Assembly (NCBI GenBank): GCA_029448655.1
Contig: JACCLO010000011.1
Location: 930,001 to 994,000, forward strand
Source of the DNA: Wolfiporia cocos
Taxonomy: Eukaryota > Basidiomycota > Agaricomycetes > Polyporales > Phaeolaceae
DNA: 64,000 nt
Reading direction: 5' to 3'
Shown here: piece by piece, positions 11,897-21,291 of the stretch
Layout of the letters: every line of letters begins with the position of its first letter
Position numbering within the stretch: position 1 is the stretch's first letter
Notes under the pieces: generated by a model
The model's input: only the letters and a program-made list of their open reading frames with translations
The model's database searches: none
What the model was told of the DNA's origin: nothing
Program-made: the position numbers and the translations under genes

Positions 11897-12238
11897 GAGA
11901 AACGAAGTTTCCCAGTGATACGTCCAAGAACAGGAATAGAAGGGATTATGTAAGGTAGGGTAGTGGACTCCTTTTCAGGAGCAAAGAAAGGTGTACTACG
12001 GGGCATAATTACTCTTATGTTGCGCGCAAACCCTGTGCCGAGACGGCGCGGATATTCGCATGACCCTCACGGTCAGAGGCGCCGGCTCCAGGGGTAGAGT
12101 TGCTGACTGCCAGGCCGGTTCCTGGGTCAGATGATTGGGATTCGGATACACGACACCGTCCCGGAGGGACGATGCCGGAAAGTGGCTGGGATTTTACATC
12201 CCTTAGCCTGTCCATGCTTCAACAATGAGGTTGCCGTC
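11897..12238 (-). other. Element A leader, part next to ORF0
   Basis: This non-coding leader is nearly the same in all four large elements. It contains several short inverted repeats and has no conserved ORF. It is cut by N1, whose target duplication CCGTC lies at 12234-12238. Confidence 0.75.
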
Positions 12239-12795
12239 TGTCACAGACTCACCGGTCTGTGCGACCATGGCTACATGGGGAACCCCCACAGCCCTCCACA
12301 AGGCAGCAACGACGCGCAGCGGCGTACTCAAAGGTCCATCCAAGCGACAGAGTCGCGAGGTGCCCTGACGTCGAAGGCGCAATCACAGTCAAGGAAGAGG
12401 AGATGGGGCCCCGGGCCAGCAGTAACACAGACGAAGTAGCGAGAAAGGGGATTATCCCATTGACGAGAATCTGAGAGATGGGGTGTAAGCCCGCATCTCG
12501 ACGTAATATATACATGACGATTGTAACTACGAGTCGTGCCCTAAAGTAATGGCCCGTGCGCATTATCTAAGAGGCACATGACAAGTAACGTACATGTAAC
12601 TACTGTGACCGTAACGTGTCCGTACCTGAGGTGCGCGCTACCCTACAGCGCTAAACTACTGAGTCAGATGATCTATATGGCTGGAGGAGACGCTGGAGGT
12701 GGCTGAGGATCAGGAAGACGCGCGCGCACCTAGCGGCGCCTATGAATACCAATAGCGAGGGATGTACAGATACCCCCCAGGAGTGATCCGTGACA
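12239..12795 (-). repeat. N1 3' LTR (557 bp)
   Basis: The LTR has TGTCACAG and CCGTGACA ends on the plus strand. A TATATATT box and downstream start ATCTCTCAGATT are read on the minus strand. A palindrome GAGATG-GGG/CCCCATCTC lies between them. Confidence 0.92.
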
Positions 12796-13575
12796 TTACC
12801 CCCCCTCCGAGAAAACGTCGTCTCTGACGTTGGTCCTACGACATCCCTTCCTGTTGGTTAAGAGAGAGCCCGGCACTGCTGGGCCAGCACCACCTGTCAC
12901 AATCGCAGCAGGGAGCACCCGGGACTTTCTGACGGTCCGTCCGTCGGATAGGGTTGAAGAGAAGAGGACGCGCGCTGGTGGGGACGCCAACCCAGCGCGG
13001 CATCGAGTTGGCAAGACTCACCGAGTCGAGAGGGACAGCCTTGTAGCTAGGTTTTTTGTTGAAGTTTTCGTGGCCAGCAAGGATCGCTCCCAGCCACTAC
13101 TCACTGTGGGTGCCCGTCACCCGTGTCCGTCGTACCCAAAGGCCAATTCTGTCGGCGTCGTGTCCATATTCATCGCGTTGACCGGTCGTTGTGGGGTTGG
13201 GCATCCTTGCGGAGCCCTTCGCATACCCACGGGTCATCAGTTCTTGAGTAATCCCCGCCGCCCAGGGGTAAGTGGTCAGACTGCACTGTGCCTCCACACA
13301 CCGCATTCCCTTTGCAGGGGTGGGTGGCGGGCCCTAATCGCGGCTTACGTCGATCGACCCCGGCTACCTTGCGTTCGAAAGGGGGCGGTCTTGCTTTCTC
13401 ACTCCCTGTGGTCGCTTTGCCAGGTGTAGCATTTCGTGGGGGCTCGTAAAACTACGGACCGACGGTGCTTCTACCGTCGGCTGCCCCGCCATGCTGCCTT
13501 GGCGACCTACAGATGGAGAACCCTCGGCCCCAGCGCAGGTGGCGCCGGAGGGGAGGTAAGATATCTCTCAGATTA
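12796..13575 (-). other. N1 internal region, non-coding
   Basis: About 780 bp with no credible gene. It shares blocks with N2 and N3: an ACGTCGTC-type block by the polypurine tract, a GGGGTTGGG...CCTTGCGG block in the middle, and CGGCCCCAGCGC near the primer site. These shared blocks are candidates for packaging or replication signals. Confidence 0.8.
13563..13574 (-). promoter_or_regulatory. N1 self-priming primer-binding site
   Basis: The 12-nt AATCTGAGAGAT on the minus strand lies 1 nt inside the 5' LTR boundary. It is complementary to the predicted transcript start in the LTR, whose plus-strand copy is at 13805-13816. Confidence 0.85.
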
Positions 13576-14132
13576 TGTCACAGACTCACCGGTCTGTGCG
13601 ACCATGGCTACATGGGGAACCCCCACAGCCCTCCACAAGGCAGCAACGACGCGCAGCGGCGTACTCAAAGGTCCATCCAAGCGACAGAGTCGCGAGGTGC
13701 CCTGACGTCGAAGGCGCAATCACAGTCAAGGAAGAGGAGATGGGGCCCCGGGCCAGCAGTAACACAGACGAAGTAGCGAGAAAGGGGATTATCCCATTGA
13801 CGAGAATCTGAGAGATGGGGTGTAAGCCCGCATCTCGACGTAATATATACATGACGATTGTAACTACGAGTCGTGCCCTAAAGTAATGGCCCGTGCGCAT
13901 TATCTAAGAGGCACATGACAAGTAACGTACATGTAACTACTGTGACCGTAACGTGTCCGTACCTGAGGTGCGCGCTACCCTACAGCGCTAAACTACTGAG
14001 TCAGATGATCTATATGGCTGGAGGAGACGCTGGAGGTGGCTGAGGATCAGGAAGACGCGCGCGCACCTAGCGGCGCCTATGAATACCAATAGCGAGGGAT
14101 GTACAGATACCCCCCAGGAGTGATCCGTGACA
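13576..14132 (-). repeat. N1 5' LTR (557 bp)
   Basis: It is identical by eye to the left copy and ends at the CCGTC duplication (14133-14137). Confidence 0.92.
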
Positions 14133-14137
14133 CCGTC

Positions 14138-14804
14138 TGTAGCCACATGGGTGTCACATCAGGGCTAAGAAACCACTGTCGATCTAAGATCGCGAGACAG
14201 CAGCGCTCCACATCCCGAAGGAGTGGGCCACGCGCTTCTCTTCCAATGGGGCCCCAAATCCGTTTGACCCATGCTCGCACGCCGAGCTGCCCGGAGGACT
14301 TATGCTATTGGCTACCGCGAGTGACCTATGGCAGGGTGATTTTTTACGTCACCCCCCTCACTGCTTTTCCCTTAACGGGTTCAAAGCAAGTCCCTTACGC
14401 CTGGGAGGCGGCTTTGGAAAATTCCCATGCCATCATAATGATGACCCTGTGGATAGCGATGGGGCGCTGAACAACGCTTGCCATGACAGGGGGTTGGGCG
14501 CACACAGGCAGACCGTCCCCTTTTCTCCACAGGCGGGTCTTAACCGCGCATAGTCCAAGCTTGTCAGCGAGGACCATGTCTCCTTGACCCTGGAGTCCGG
14601 GTTAGGTAGGTCTCCTGCCTAAAAAGGCGGTGTGGCTTTCCTGGTTGCCAATCCTCTGCCGAGGATGGCGATGTATCCCCCAGATCTCAACTATCACCCC
14701 AATCGCCTTGTCAGGCAGAAAGGGATGTGCGCAGCAACGAGCAATATACCCCTGTAGGATAGAAACCCAGGCCCAAGCGCAAGCGCAAGGGCGGGGGTAG
14801 GGGG
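14138..14804 (-). other. Element A leader, part next to the primer site
   Basis: This is the continuation of the leader on the other side of N1. Element D carries the uninterrupted form of the junction at about 59740-59760, which confirms that N1 is a later insertion. It ends in a C-rich minus-strand tract beside the primer site. No gene is seen. Confidence 0.75.
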
Positions 14805-14815
14805 AGATTTGTTCT
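14805..14815 (-). promoter_or_regulatory. Element A self-priming primer-binding site
   Basis: On the minus strand AGAACAAATCT lies 2 nt after the 5' LTR. Its exact complement is in the LTR (14940-14950), 34 nt after the start of the TATATAAG box, where the transcript should begin. There is no TGG typical of a tRNA-primed site. This is the 11-nt arrangement known from Tf1. Confidence 0.85.
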
Positions 14816-14817
14816 TA

Positions 14818-15478
14818 TGACACAGACTAGACTGTGGGACTCACACTATAACCTTATAGGCGACTTGAAGGAGTTGCAGAAGGTTGGTGAGGAGGCTAGT
14901 GGGCGCAAGCAGAGATGTTATGTAACTGTGCGAATGCAGAGAACAAATCTAAGGCTTATCCGCAGTGATAGCCCTACTTATATACATGCGTTGTTTGGTT
15001 TACCGGTAAGGGAGCCAAACATGAAGGTGGTCTGTGCGCAGACATAACTAATATGGTTAAGTCGTAAACTACAATAGACCATGTGCGCCGGTAATGGCCG
15101 CACCAGTAAGATTGTTTGTTTGGACCGTAGGTCCAGGTTGTGGAAGTGGCTGTAACTACGTTAGTAAGCCATGCATGTGATTCTTATATACCGGCATCGG
15201 GATATGAGTAATCGTAAGGGCATTGGCATGTGATAACGAGCGGGCCGCTTATCCAATTGTACTGACATAGCCCGGTATCGGGATATGAGTAAAGCGCGTG
15301 ACACCGGAGGTTAGTCCGCTGAGTCATTGACGCGTACAAGCGTGTTATGTACGTGTTGTTTGGTTGCGTGTACGTGTAGACGGGCGCTTAGCAGCGTAAA
15401 TGTCTACAAGGTCGTAGAAATACCAGATAAATAGGTAAAAATACGGGAAAAATAGTGGCATGTCCCAAATCTGTGACA
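14818..15478 (-). repeat. Element A 5' LTR (661 bp)
   Basis: It is identical by eye to the 3' LTR. It carries the promoter (TATATAAG on the minus strand) and the predicted transcript start and primer. A stem GGC-TATC/GATAGCC lies between TATA box and start. Confidence 0.93.
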
Positions 15479-15483
15479 CCTAC

Positions 15484-15552
15484 CATACACACCGCCCGCC
15501 TTCCCCAATCAGGACCATAGTAAAGTGACGGAAAGCAATGACGTTCGCAGGC
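15484..15552 (+). pseudogene. pol: Element P pol, second segment between two insertions
   Basis: This short stretch lies between the right end of element A (duplication CCTAC at 15479-15483) and solo LTR S1 (duplication CAGGC at 15548-15552). Joined after nt 3651 it continues the P pol frame with no stop, and it joins in frame to 26123. It encodes a linker rich in Pro and polar residues after the integrase. It is recognised only through its flanking duplications and frame, not by a domain. Confidence 0.8.
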
Positions 15553-16005
15553 TGACACAGACTTACAGAGGCTGTGCGACCTGCTATAGGCAGGGGAGAA
15601 CCCCAAGGTCTTGCGACGAGACAGCGGCGAGCAGCGATGAATGCAGAGGCATTCCCCCGGATATGACTTGATCATCGGTAGGGATACTTGCATTGTCGAG
15701 TCGCTACCAGTCAAGCAGTAGAGGACGCCCTAAGGCGAGTCGCACGGCGCACATGTGAGAGAGGAGCCAGAGGCCCAAACGTCGAGAATCTTAAGGATGG
15801 GGAGTAAGCCCCAATCCTGTCGTATCTTATATACATGCGAGAACGGTACGCTAAGTGTCTACCCTTAAGTGCTGGCCTGTGCGCAGCACCGCCCTAACAG
15901 CTGAGGTAAGTGAGTACGTAAGCGAGGCATGTGATACATAATGTGACCGTGGCATGAGTACCTGAGGCGCGCGCTACCCTACAGCGCTAACCTAACAGTC
16001 AGGTG
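15553..16005 (-). repeat. Solo LTR S1, left part
   Basis: This is an N-type LTR inserted in P pol with duplication CAGGC (15548-15552 and 26118-26122). It is split here by element B, whose target copy AGGTG is at 16001-16005. It carries its own TATATAAG box, start ATCCTTAAGATT and hairpin on the minus strand. Confidence 0.92.
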
Positions 16006-16704
16006 TGACACAGACTAGACTGTGGGACTCACACTATAACCTTATAAGCGACTTGAAGGAGTTGCTGGAGGTTGGTGAGGAGGCTAGTGGGCGCAAGCAG
16101 AGATGTTATGTAACTGTGCGAATGCAGAGAACAAATCTAAGGCTTATCCGCAGTGATAGCCCTACTTATATACATGCATTGTTTGGTTACCAGTAAGGGA
16201 GCCAAACATGAAGACGGTCTGTGCGCAGATATAACTAATACAGCTAAGTCGTAAACTACAATAGACCATGTGCGCCGGTAATGGCCGCACTAGTAAGATC
16301 GTTTGTTTGGACCGTAGGTCCATGTTGTGGAAGTGGCTGTAGCTACGTTAGTAAGCCATGCATGTGATTCTTATATACCGGCATCGGGATATGAGTAATC
16401 GTAAAGGCATTGGCATGTGATAACGAGCGGGCCGCTTATCCAATTGTACTGACATAGCCCGGTATCGGGATATGAGCAAAGCGCGTGACACCGGAGGTTA
16501 GTCCGCTGAGTCATTGACGCGTACAAACGTGTTATGTACGTGTTGTTATGACAAGTGGACGTATACCGCGTTGTGTACGCGTTGTTTGGTTGCGTGTACG
16601 TGTAGACGAGCGCTTAGCAGCGTAAATGTCTACAAGGTCGTAGAAATACCAGATAAATAGGTAAAAATACGGGAAAAATAGTGGCATGTCCCAAATCTGT
16701 GACA
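16006..16704 (-). repeat. Element B 3' LTR (699 bp)
   Basis: It starts TGACACAGACTAG and ends AAATCTGTGACA. It contains two copies of a CGGGATATGAG motif and a cluster of GTACGTGTTG repeats; the latter is where element A has lost 38 bp. Confidence 0.95.
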
Positions 16705-16743
16705 TTACCCCCTCTTCAGGTTTCATTGTCCCTAATGGAACAA

Positions 16744-19700
16744 TTACTTTCCTGTGGAGCCGAATCCACCAGTACCGCGCTCGGATTTAATCTTTTCAAA
16801 GTAAGATTTTCCGTGTAGCGTAATGTGCGGGTCCTTAGCAACTTCGCAGATGAGCTGAGCAATCTTATCGCCGGCCCGAATATCGATAGATATGTCGGAG
16901 TGATTCCGGAGAATGATGATTACTTCGCCTTGATAATCGTGGTCGATAACGCCACCCATTACGTCTATGCCTTTGCGTGCGAGACTAGAGCGGGGGGCGA
17001 TACGTCCGTAAGTGCCGAAAGGTACCTGGATTTTCAGTTTGGTGTTGTATTCTGTCTGCCCGTGAGCTGGCAGAACGTCGCCTGTTGCAGTGTACAGGTC
17101 AAACCCAACCGAGTCCTTGGTTCCTTTTTCCGGCATTCGGCCGCCTTCACCGACTACGATTTTCAAATCCGCGTTTTGGTTAATGTCCGCTGACATCCAT
17201 CCCCCGTCGGGGTGTCTAACCATGCGTTGCTTAGGGTCCTTCGCAAATTCTTCGCGATACTGCGGCCAGTCGTCTGGCCACGTGCATTCATCGGCTTCCC
17301 AGTCGTCGCTGTCAGGGTCGAAGACATGAACTGCTTCTTTCCTTCTAGCTGATCGCCTGAGGGGGACATCCTGCATTGGAATGGCGTGTGAAGCCTTGTA
17401 TTCCTGCAGAATGTCATATGCCGTGTCGAGGTCGGCTTCGCGTACCCAGGAGTCGTCATTGATACCGAATCCCTTCCATCGGATTCTATACTCAACTCTT
17501 CCTGCGCGGAGACGATGATCTAAGATCTTCTCAACTTCCCATAATTCCTCGCCGTCGACCATTTCTGGTTGAGGCTCTGGTTTTTTCTGATGCACAGGGT
17601 CCTTGTACATGACCAACTTGGAAGCGTGGAATACTGGGTGGTAAGCCCTGTATTGCTCGTCCATGTGTACCCTAAAGGTAACCGGAGATAATTGTTCGAT
17701 TATCTTAAATGGTCCCAAATAGCGTGGGCTAAGACTTCTTTCGGAGTCTTGCCAGCTACGGGCGTCAACGAGTACTTTGTCGCCGACTTTAAACGGTACC
17801 GAGCGCTTGTGTTGATCATAATACCAAGACCAGCGTTCAGCAGCCAGTTTCATAGCTGCCTTAGCTTGTTCTTGTGCTGACCATCTGGCGTAAGCAATGG
17901 CATTTAAGTCCGTGTATTGTGTTGGACGTAAATTCGTAGGTCCTGCGTTAGGGTGCCTTCCTAGTTCGACAAAGAATGGACTATTCTTTGTTGTCTCACT
18001 AGCCGCGTTGTTGTATGCAAATTCAGCCGTTGGGAGAAACCATGACCAGTTATCCTTCTGAATAACATCGATGTAACATCTAAGATATTGTTCCAGGATT
18101 TGGTTAACTCTCTCCGTCTGGCCATCCGCTTGCGGGTGATAGGCGGTTGTCATTGACCGTTGGATTCCCAATTGTTCACACCATCCCTTGAACAAGTCAG
18201 CTGCGAATTGCGGGCCTCTATCCGAAATGATTTGTTTCGGAAGTCCGTGGTTCGGATAGATCCGGAGGTACAGGAGGTTCGCTAATTCTTTTGCCGTTAT
18301 CTTGTCTGACGTGGGAATGAAGTGCGCTCGCTTGGTAAGCCGGTCCACTATTACCATAATAGCATTGAATTGTTTCAATTCGCCGCTGGGTGGTAAGTGG
18401 ACGATAAGGTCAATTGTGACGGTGTCCCAAGGTGCTTCCGGAACTGGGAGCGGTTGCAGGGGTCCGTACGGGGTCTGGTTGTGGTTCTTCATGCGTTGAC
18501 ATGTGTCACAACCTTCCACGTATTGCTTTACCATCGTGGTCATTCCAGGCCACCAGTAATTACGTGATAGAAGTTCATAGGTCTTCCATCGTCCGAAGTG
18601 TCCGGCCGTCACATGGTCATGATGTAACTCCAGAATCTTCGTGCGCAATTCCTTAGGCTCTTTTGGAACGTACACTTTTCCTCGTCTGAGGAGTAATCCA
18701 GCCTCCATGTTCCATTCCTGGAGATCTTTACCGAATTCCTTGGGACCACTTTTCAGTAGTTCCTGGTAATCCTTGGTAATTTGATCGTCCATGAGGGCTT
18801 GTCGGATTTGTCGGAGAAGGTCCTCGTCGCCTGATTGTATCTCCTGCTGTGACGCTTCTAGCGCCCTAACCGTAAAGTATTCCGGTTTCAGCAAAATTTG
18901 ATCGCGATTGTCGAGTTCCACCCCCTCTTCATGGTCTGGCCTCCGTGACAGAGGGTCAGCCGTGAGCATTGTTTTACCGGGTTTGTGACACATGGTGAAG
19001 TTGAACCTTGTCAGGTAAAGACTCCAACGTGCCTGTCTCCGGGTTAGCCGTTGTGCCGATTTGAAATATGTCAGATTGAGATGATCCGACCATACTTCGA
19101 ATTTGTGTGGGTGTCCTTCGAGGTAATGTCTCCATTCCTCTAGAGCGCGGATGATTGCAAGCAACTCCTTATCGTAAATCTCATAGTTCCTTTCGGGTGC
19201 TGATAGAGATTTCGAGTAAAAGGCTACCGGGTGCCAGAGCTTATCCTCCGAAGAGTATTGCGATAGCACTGCACCAGTTGCGTAATCGGAAGAATCCGCT
19301 TCCACGCGGAACGGGGACTCCTGATCTGGGATCCGGAGTATTGGAGCCGATGTGAAAGCTTCCTTGAGAGTTTGGAAGGCTTCCGCTTGTTCGGGTCCCC
19401 AGTTCCATTGCGTGTTTTTCTTGGACAGTTCGGTTAACGGCTTAACCACCTTGGAGAAGTCTTTAATGAACCGCCGGTAGTAGTTGGCGAAGCCAACAAA
19501 GGCTTGGACGTCCTTCACCTTGGCAGGTGTAGGCCAGTCCATGACGCCGGCTACCTTCTTAGGGTCCATTTCGACTTTTCCTTTGGAAATGATCATTCCC
19601 AGGTATTCAATACTGCTTTGTTCGAAGAAGCACTTTTCAGGCTTCGCGAACAAGTCGTTGTCTTGCAAGATTTGTAATACTTGCTTGACGATACGACGGT

Positions 19701-21291
19701 GTTCCAACAGGTCGTTTCCGAACACAAGGATGTCGTCTAGGTAGACAATGACCTTTCCTTCTCTGATAAGGTCACCTAGAATATCGTTCATCATGTGTTG
19801 GAACGTGCTGGGTGCATTACAAAAACCGAAGTACATGACTACAGCTTCGTAAAGGCCGTTAGGCGTAATGAATGCGGTCTTCCATTCATCTCCCTCCTTG
19901 ATTCTTACGTTGTTGTAACCCCAACGCAAGTCGAGCTTCGTAAATATCGAAGCCTGGCTAAGCTTATCGATAAGCTCGTCTATGCGTGGGAGAGGGTACC
20001 TGTTTTTAATGGTTAAGTCGTTTACTTTCCGGTAATCGACTACCATTCGGGCTCCGCCGTCTTTTTTAGGGACGAAGAAGACCGGGCTCGCGATCGGGGA
20101 TTTCGAGTGTCGGATGTAGCCCTTCCGTAACTCTTCTTGGATCCACTGATCTAGCGAGTTCGCTTCCTGAGGAGACATCTTGTATGCCTTACTCGGGGGC
20201 GGTAGTACCGCGTCATCGGGGAAGTCGATGGCGTGGTCATATGGTTTCCGTTCGGGCATTCTTTCGGATGCGCGTTGAGAAAATACCGTGGGACCAAACT
20301 CCTGGTATTCCTCTGGAACCAAGGATTTCCATTTCTGGAGATCCGCATCTGTCAGGAATTCATCGTCCGACTTCTCCGTTATCGACTGAATGGCATCGAT
20401 AAGGAGTTCCGTTCCTTCGTCAAGGGTGTTCACCCAAGCGACAAAGGGATTCTCAGGCTCCTCTAAGCCGAGAAAATCTATTGGAAAGTCATTGATGATC
20501 TGATAGATGTTGCGGGGTTCGGTTTCATCTTCTTCCTCAGAAATCGAAACCCGTTTGCCATGTTTGCATTTTTCCGTACACCGATAGGTGAAGGTTCCTT
20601 CCGGCCAATTGAAGTCCGGGTTGTGTTTCCGGAACCAGTCATATCCGAGGATCACATCCGCATTCTGTACGTCCATTACGTACAAGAATTCGGTGGACTT
20701 GTGTTCCTCGTGCACCATATAAGCTTTTACTGCCATATTGATATTACCGGCGGTATTAGAGGTACCGTCGGCATTACGAATCTCGAGAGGCGAAGGTAGT
20801 TTCTGAGTGACTAACTTTTCCTCGTGGACGAGTTTCTTATCAATGACGCTTATTGATGCACCGGTGTCGATTAATGCCATGGCGTTGACTTTCTTTCCAT
20901 ATACCCACAGTTCTACTTCGATAGAGAATGATTTATTATCGTCTCGGGAATCATTTCCATGTACAACGTTATACAAAGTAAAGAACTTGAGCGCGAGTGG
21001 GTCAGGATGAAAGTATTGTACAGGAGGGGCACGTGTAGCTAGTGTCCTTGTCCTCCGGGCAAAGTCCATTGCCGAGTTTCCGAATATACCGATATGGGAT
21101 ACCGAGTGACGTACGACCGCCTTATCTTCCCACAAGATAAGGGGTCCTTGTGAAGCCCCGTCGTAGAGGTGCGCTTCTTCGGGGCGCTGTACACTCCCAG
21201 CCGCTGCGGGGCTGGTGTGTTCTTCACAGAACGTCTTCGAGACGTGTGGTTGGGGCGAGGGGAACCGAGATGGTCCCGACTGTGGCGACAT
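16744..21291 (-). CDS. pol: Element B Pol: protease, RT, RNase H, integrase, chromodomain, dUTPase
   Basis: This 1515-residue polyprotein makes and inserts the element's cDNA. Domains in order: aspartic protease (DTGA at 142-145), reverse transcriptase (TKLDLRWGY at 451, YLDD at 517-520), RNase H (EADSSDY near 664), zinc finger (H890, H898, C928, C931), integrase core (D961, D1024, E1060) and GPY/F (YLGPFKI at 1191). A chromodomain (LWEVEKIL to about 1300) follows, which in related chromoviruses binds modified histone tails. The C-terminus is a complete dUTPase with motif 1 GFDLYTA (1396), motif 2 GRIAPRSSLA (1429), motif 3 GVIDHDYQG (1447, catalytic Asp likely 1450), motif 4 RAGDKIAQLI (1472) and motif 5 RGTGGFGSTG (1505). 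It should lower dUTP during reverse transcription. The ATG overlaps the gag end by 68 nt in the +1 frame. Confidence 0.96.
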   Translation of the reverse strand: MSPQSGPSRFPSPQPHVSKTFCEEHTSPAAAGSVQRPEEAHLYDGASQGPLILWEDKAVVRHSVSHIGIFGNSAMDFARRTRTLATRAPPVQYFHPDPLALKFFTLYNVVHGNDSRDDNKSFSIEVELWVYGKKVNAMALIDTGASISVIDKKLVHEEKLVTQKLPSPLEIRNADGTSNTAGNINMAVKAYMVHEEHKSTEFLYVMDVQNADVILGYDWFRKHNPDFNWPEGTFTYRCTEKCKHGKRVSISEEEDETEPRNIYQIINDFPIDFLGLEEPENPFVAWVNTLDEGTELLIDAIQSITEKSDDEFLTDADLQKWKSLVPEEYQEFGPTVFSQRASERMPERKPYDHAIDFPDDAVLPPPSKAYKMSPQEANSLDQWIQEELRKGYIRHSKSPIASPVFFVPKKDGGARMVVDYRKVNDLTIKNRYPLPRIDELIDKLSQASIFTKLDLRWGYNNVRIKEGDEWKTAFITPNGLYEAVVMYFGFCNAPSTFQHMMNDILGDLIREGKVIVYLDDILVFGNDLLEHRRIVKQVLQILQDNDLFAKPEKCFFEQSSIEYLGMIISKGKVEMDPKKVAGVMDWPTPAKVKDVQAFVGFANYYRRFIKDFSKVVKPLTELSKKNTQWNWGPEQAEAFQTLKEAFTSAPILRIPDQESPFRVEADSSDYATGAVLSQYSSEDKLWHPVAFYSKSLSAPERNYEIYDKELLAIIRALEEWRHYLEGHPHKFEVWSDHLNLTYFKSAQRLTRRQARWSLYLTRFNFTMCHKPGKTMLTADPLSRRPDHEEGVELDNRDQILLKPEYFTVRALEASQQEIQSGDEDLLRQIRQALMDDQITKDYQELLKSGPKEFGKDLQEWNMEAGLLLRRGKVYVPKEPKELRTKILELHHDHVTAGHFGRWKTYELLSRNYWWPGMTTMVKQYVEGCDTCQRMKNHNQTPYGPLQPLPVPEAPWDTVTIDLIVHLPPSGELKQFNAIMVIVDRLTKRAHFIPTSDKITAKELANLLYLRIYPNHGLPKQIISDRGPQFAADLFKGWCEQLGIQRSMTTAYHPQADGQTERVNQILEQYLRCYIDVIQKDNWSWFLPTAEFAYNNAASETTKNSPFFVELGRHPNAGPTNLRPTQYTDLNAIAYARWSAQEQAKAAMKLAAERWSWYYDQHKRSVPFKVGDKVLVDARSWQDSERSLSPRYLGPFKIIEQLSPVTFRVHMDEQYRAYHPVFHASKLVMYKDPVHQKKPEPQPEMVDGEELWEVEKILDHRLRAGRVEYRIRWKGFGINDDSWVREADLDTAYDILQEYKASHAIPMQDVPLRRSARRKEAVHVFDPDSDDWEADECTWPDDWPQYREEFAKDPKQRMVRHPDGGWMSADINQNADLKIVVGEGGRMPEKGTKDSVGFDLYTATGDVLPAHGQTEYNTKLKIQVPFGTYGRIAPRSSLARKGIDVMGGVIDHDYQGEVIIILRNHSDISIDIRAGDKIAQLICEVAKDPHITLHGKSYFEKIKSERGTGGFGSTGK

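Larger units (their letters stand above)
12239..14132 (-). mobile_element. N1: non-coding LTR retrotransposon (TRIM-like, 1,894 bp)
   Basis: Two 557-bp LTRs, identical by eye, flank 780 bp without a credible ORF. The target duplication is CCGTC at 12234-12238 and 14133-14137. The polypurine tract (GGAGGGGGGGTAA on minus, 12796-12808) and self-priming site are in place. Internal edges match N2 and N3. It inserted into the leader of element A and must rely on proteins from another element. Confidence 0.93.
3652..15478 (-). mobile_element. Element A: Ty3/gypsy chromovirus-type retrotransposon with C-terminal dUTPase, recently inserted but defective
   Basis: This is a full-length element inserted in P pol, with target duplication CCTAC at 3647-3651 and 15479-15483. 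The two 661-bp LTRs are identical by eye, so insertion is recent. Order on the minus strand: 5' LTR, self-priming site, leader (interrupted by N1), ORF0, gag, pol, polypurine tract (4313-4325), 3' LTR. Two lesions stand out: an A13 run that replaces the usual gag start codon, and a 10-bp tandem duplication that shifts the pol frame inside the integrase. It probably moved using proteins from an intact relative such as element B. Confidence 0.95.
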
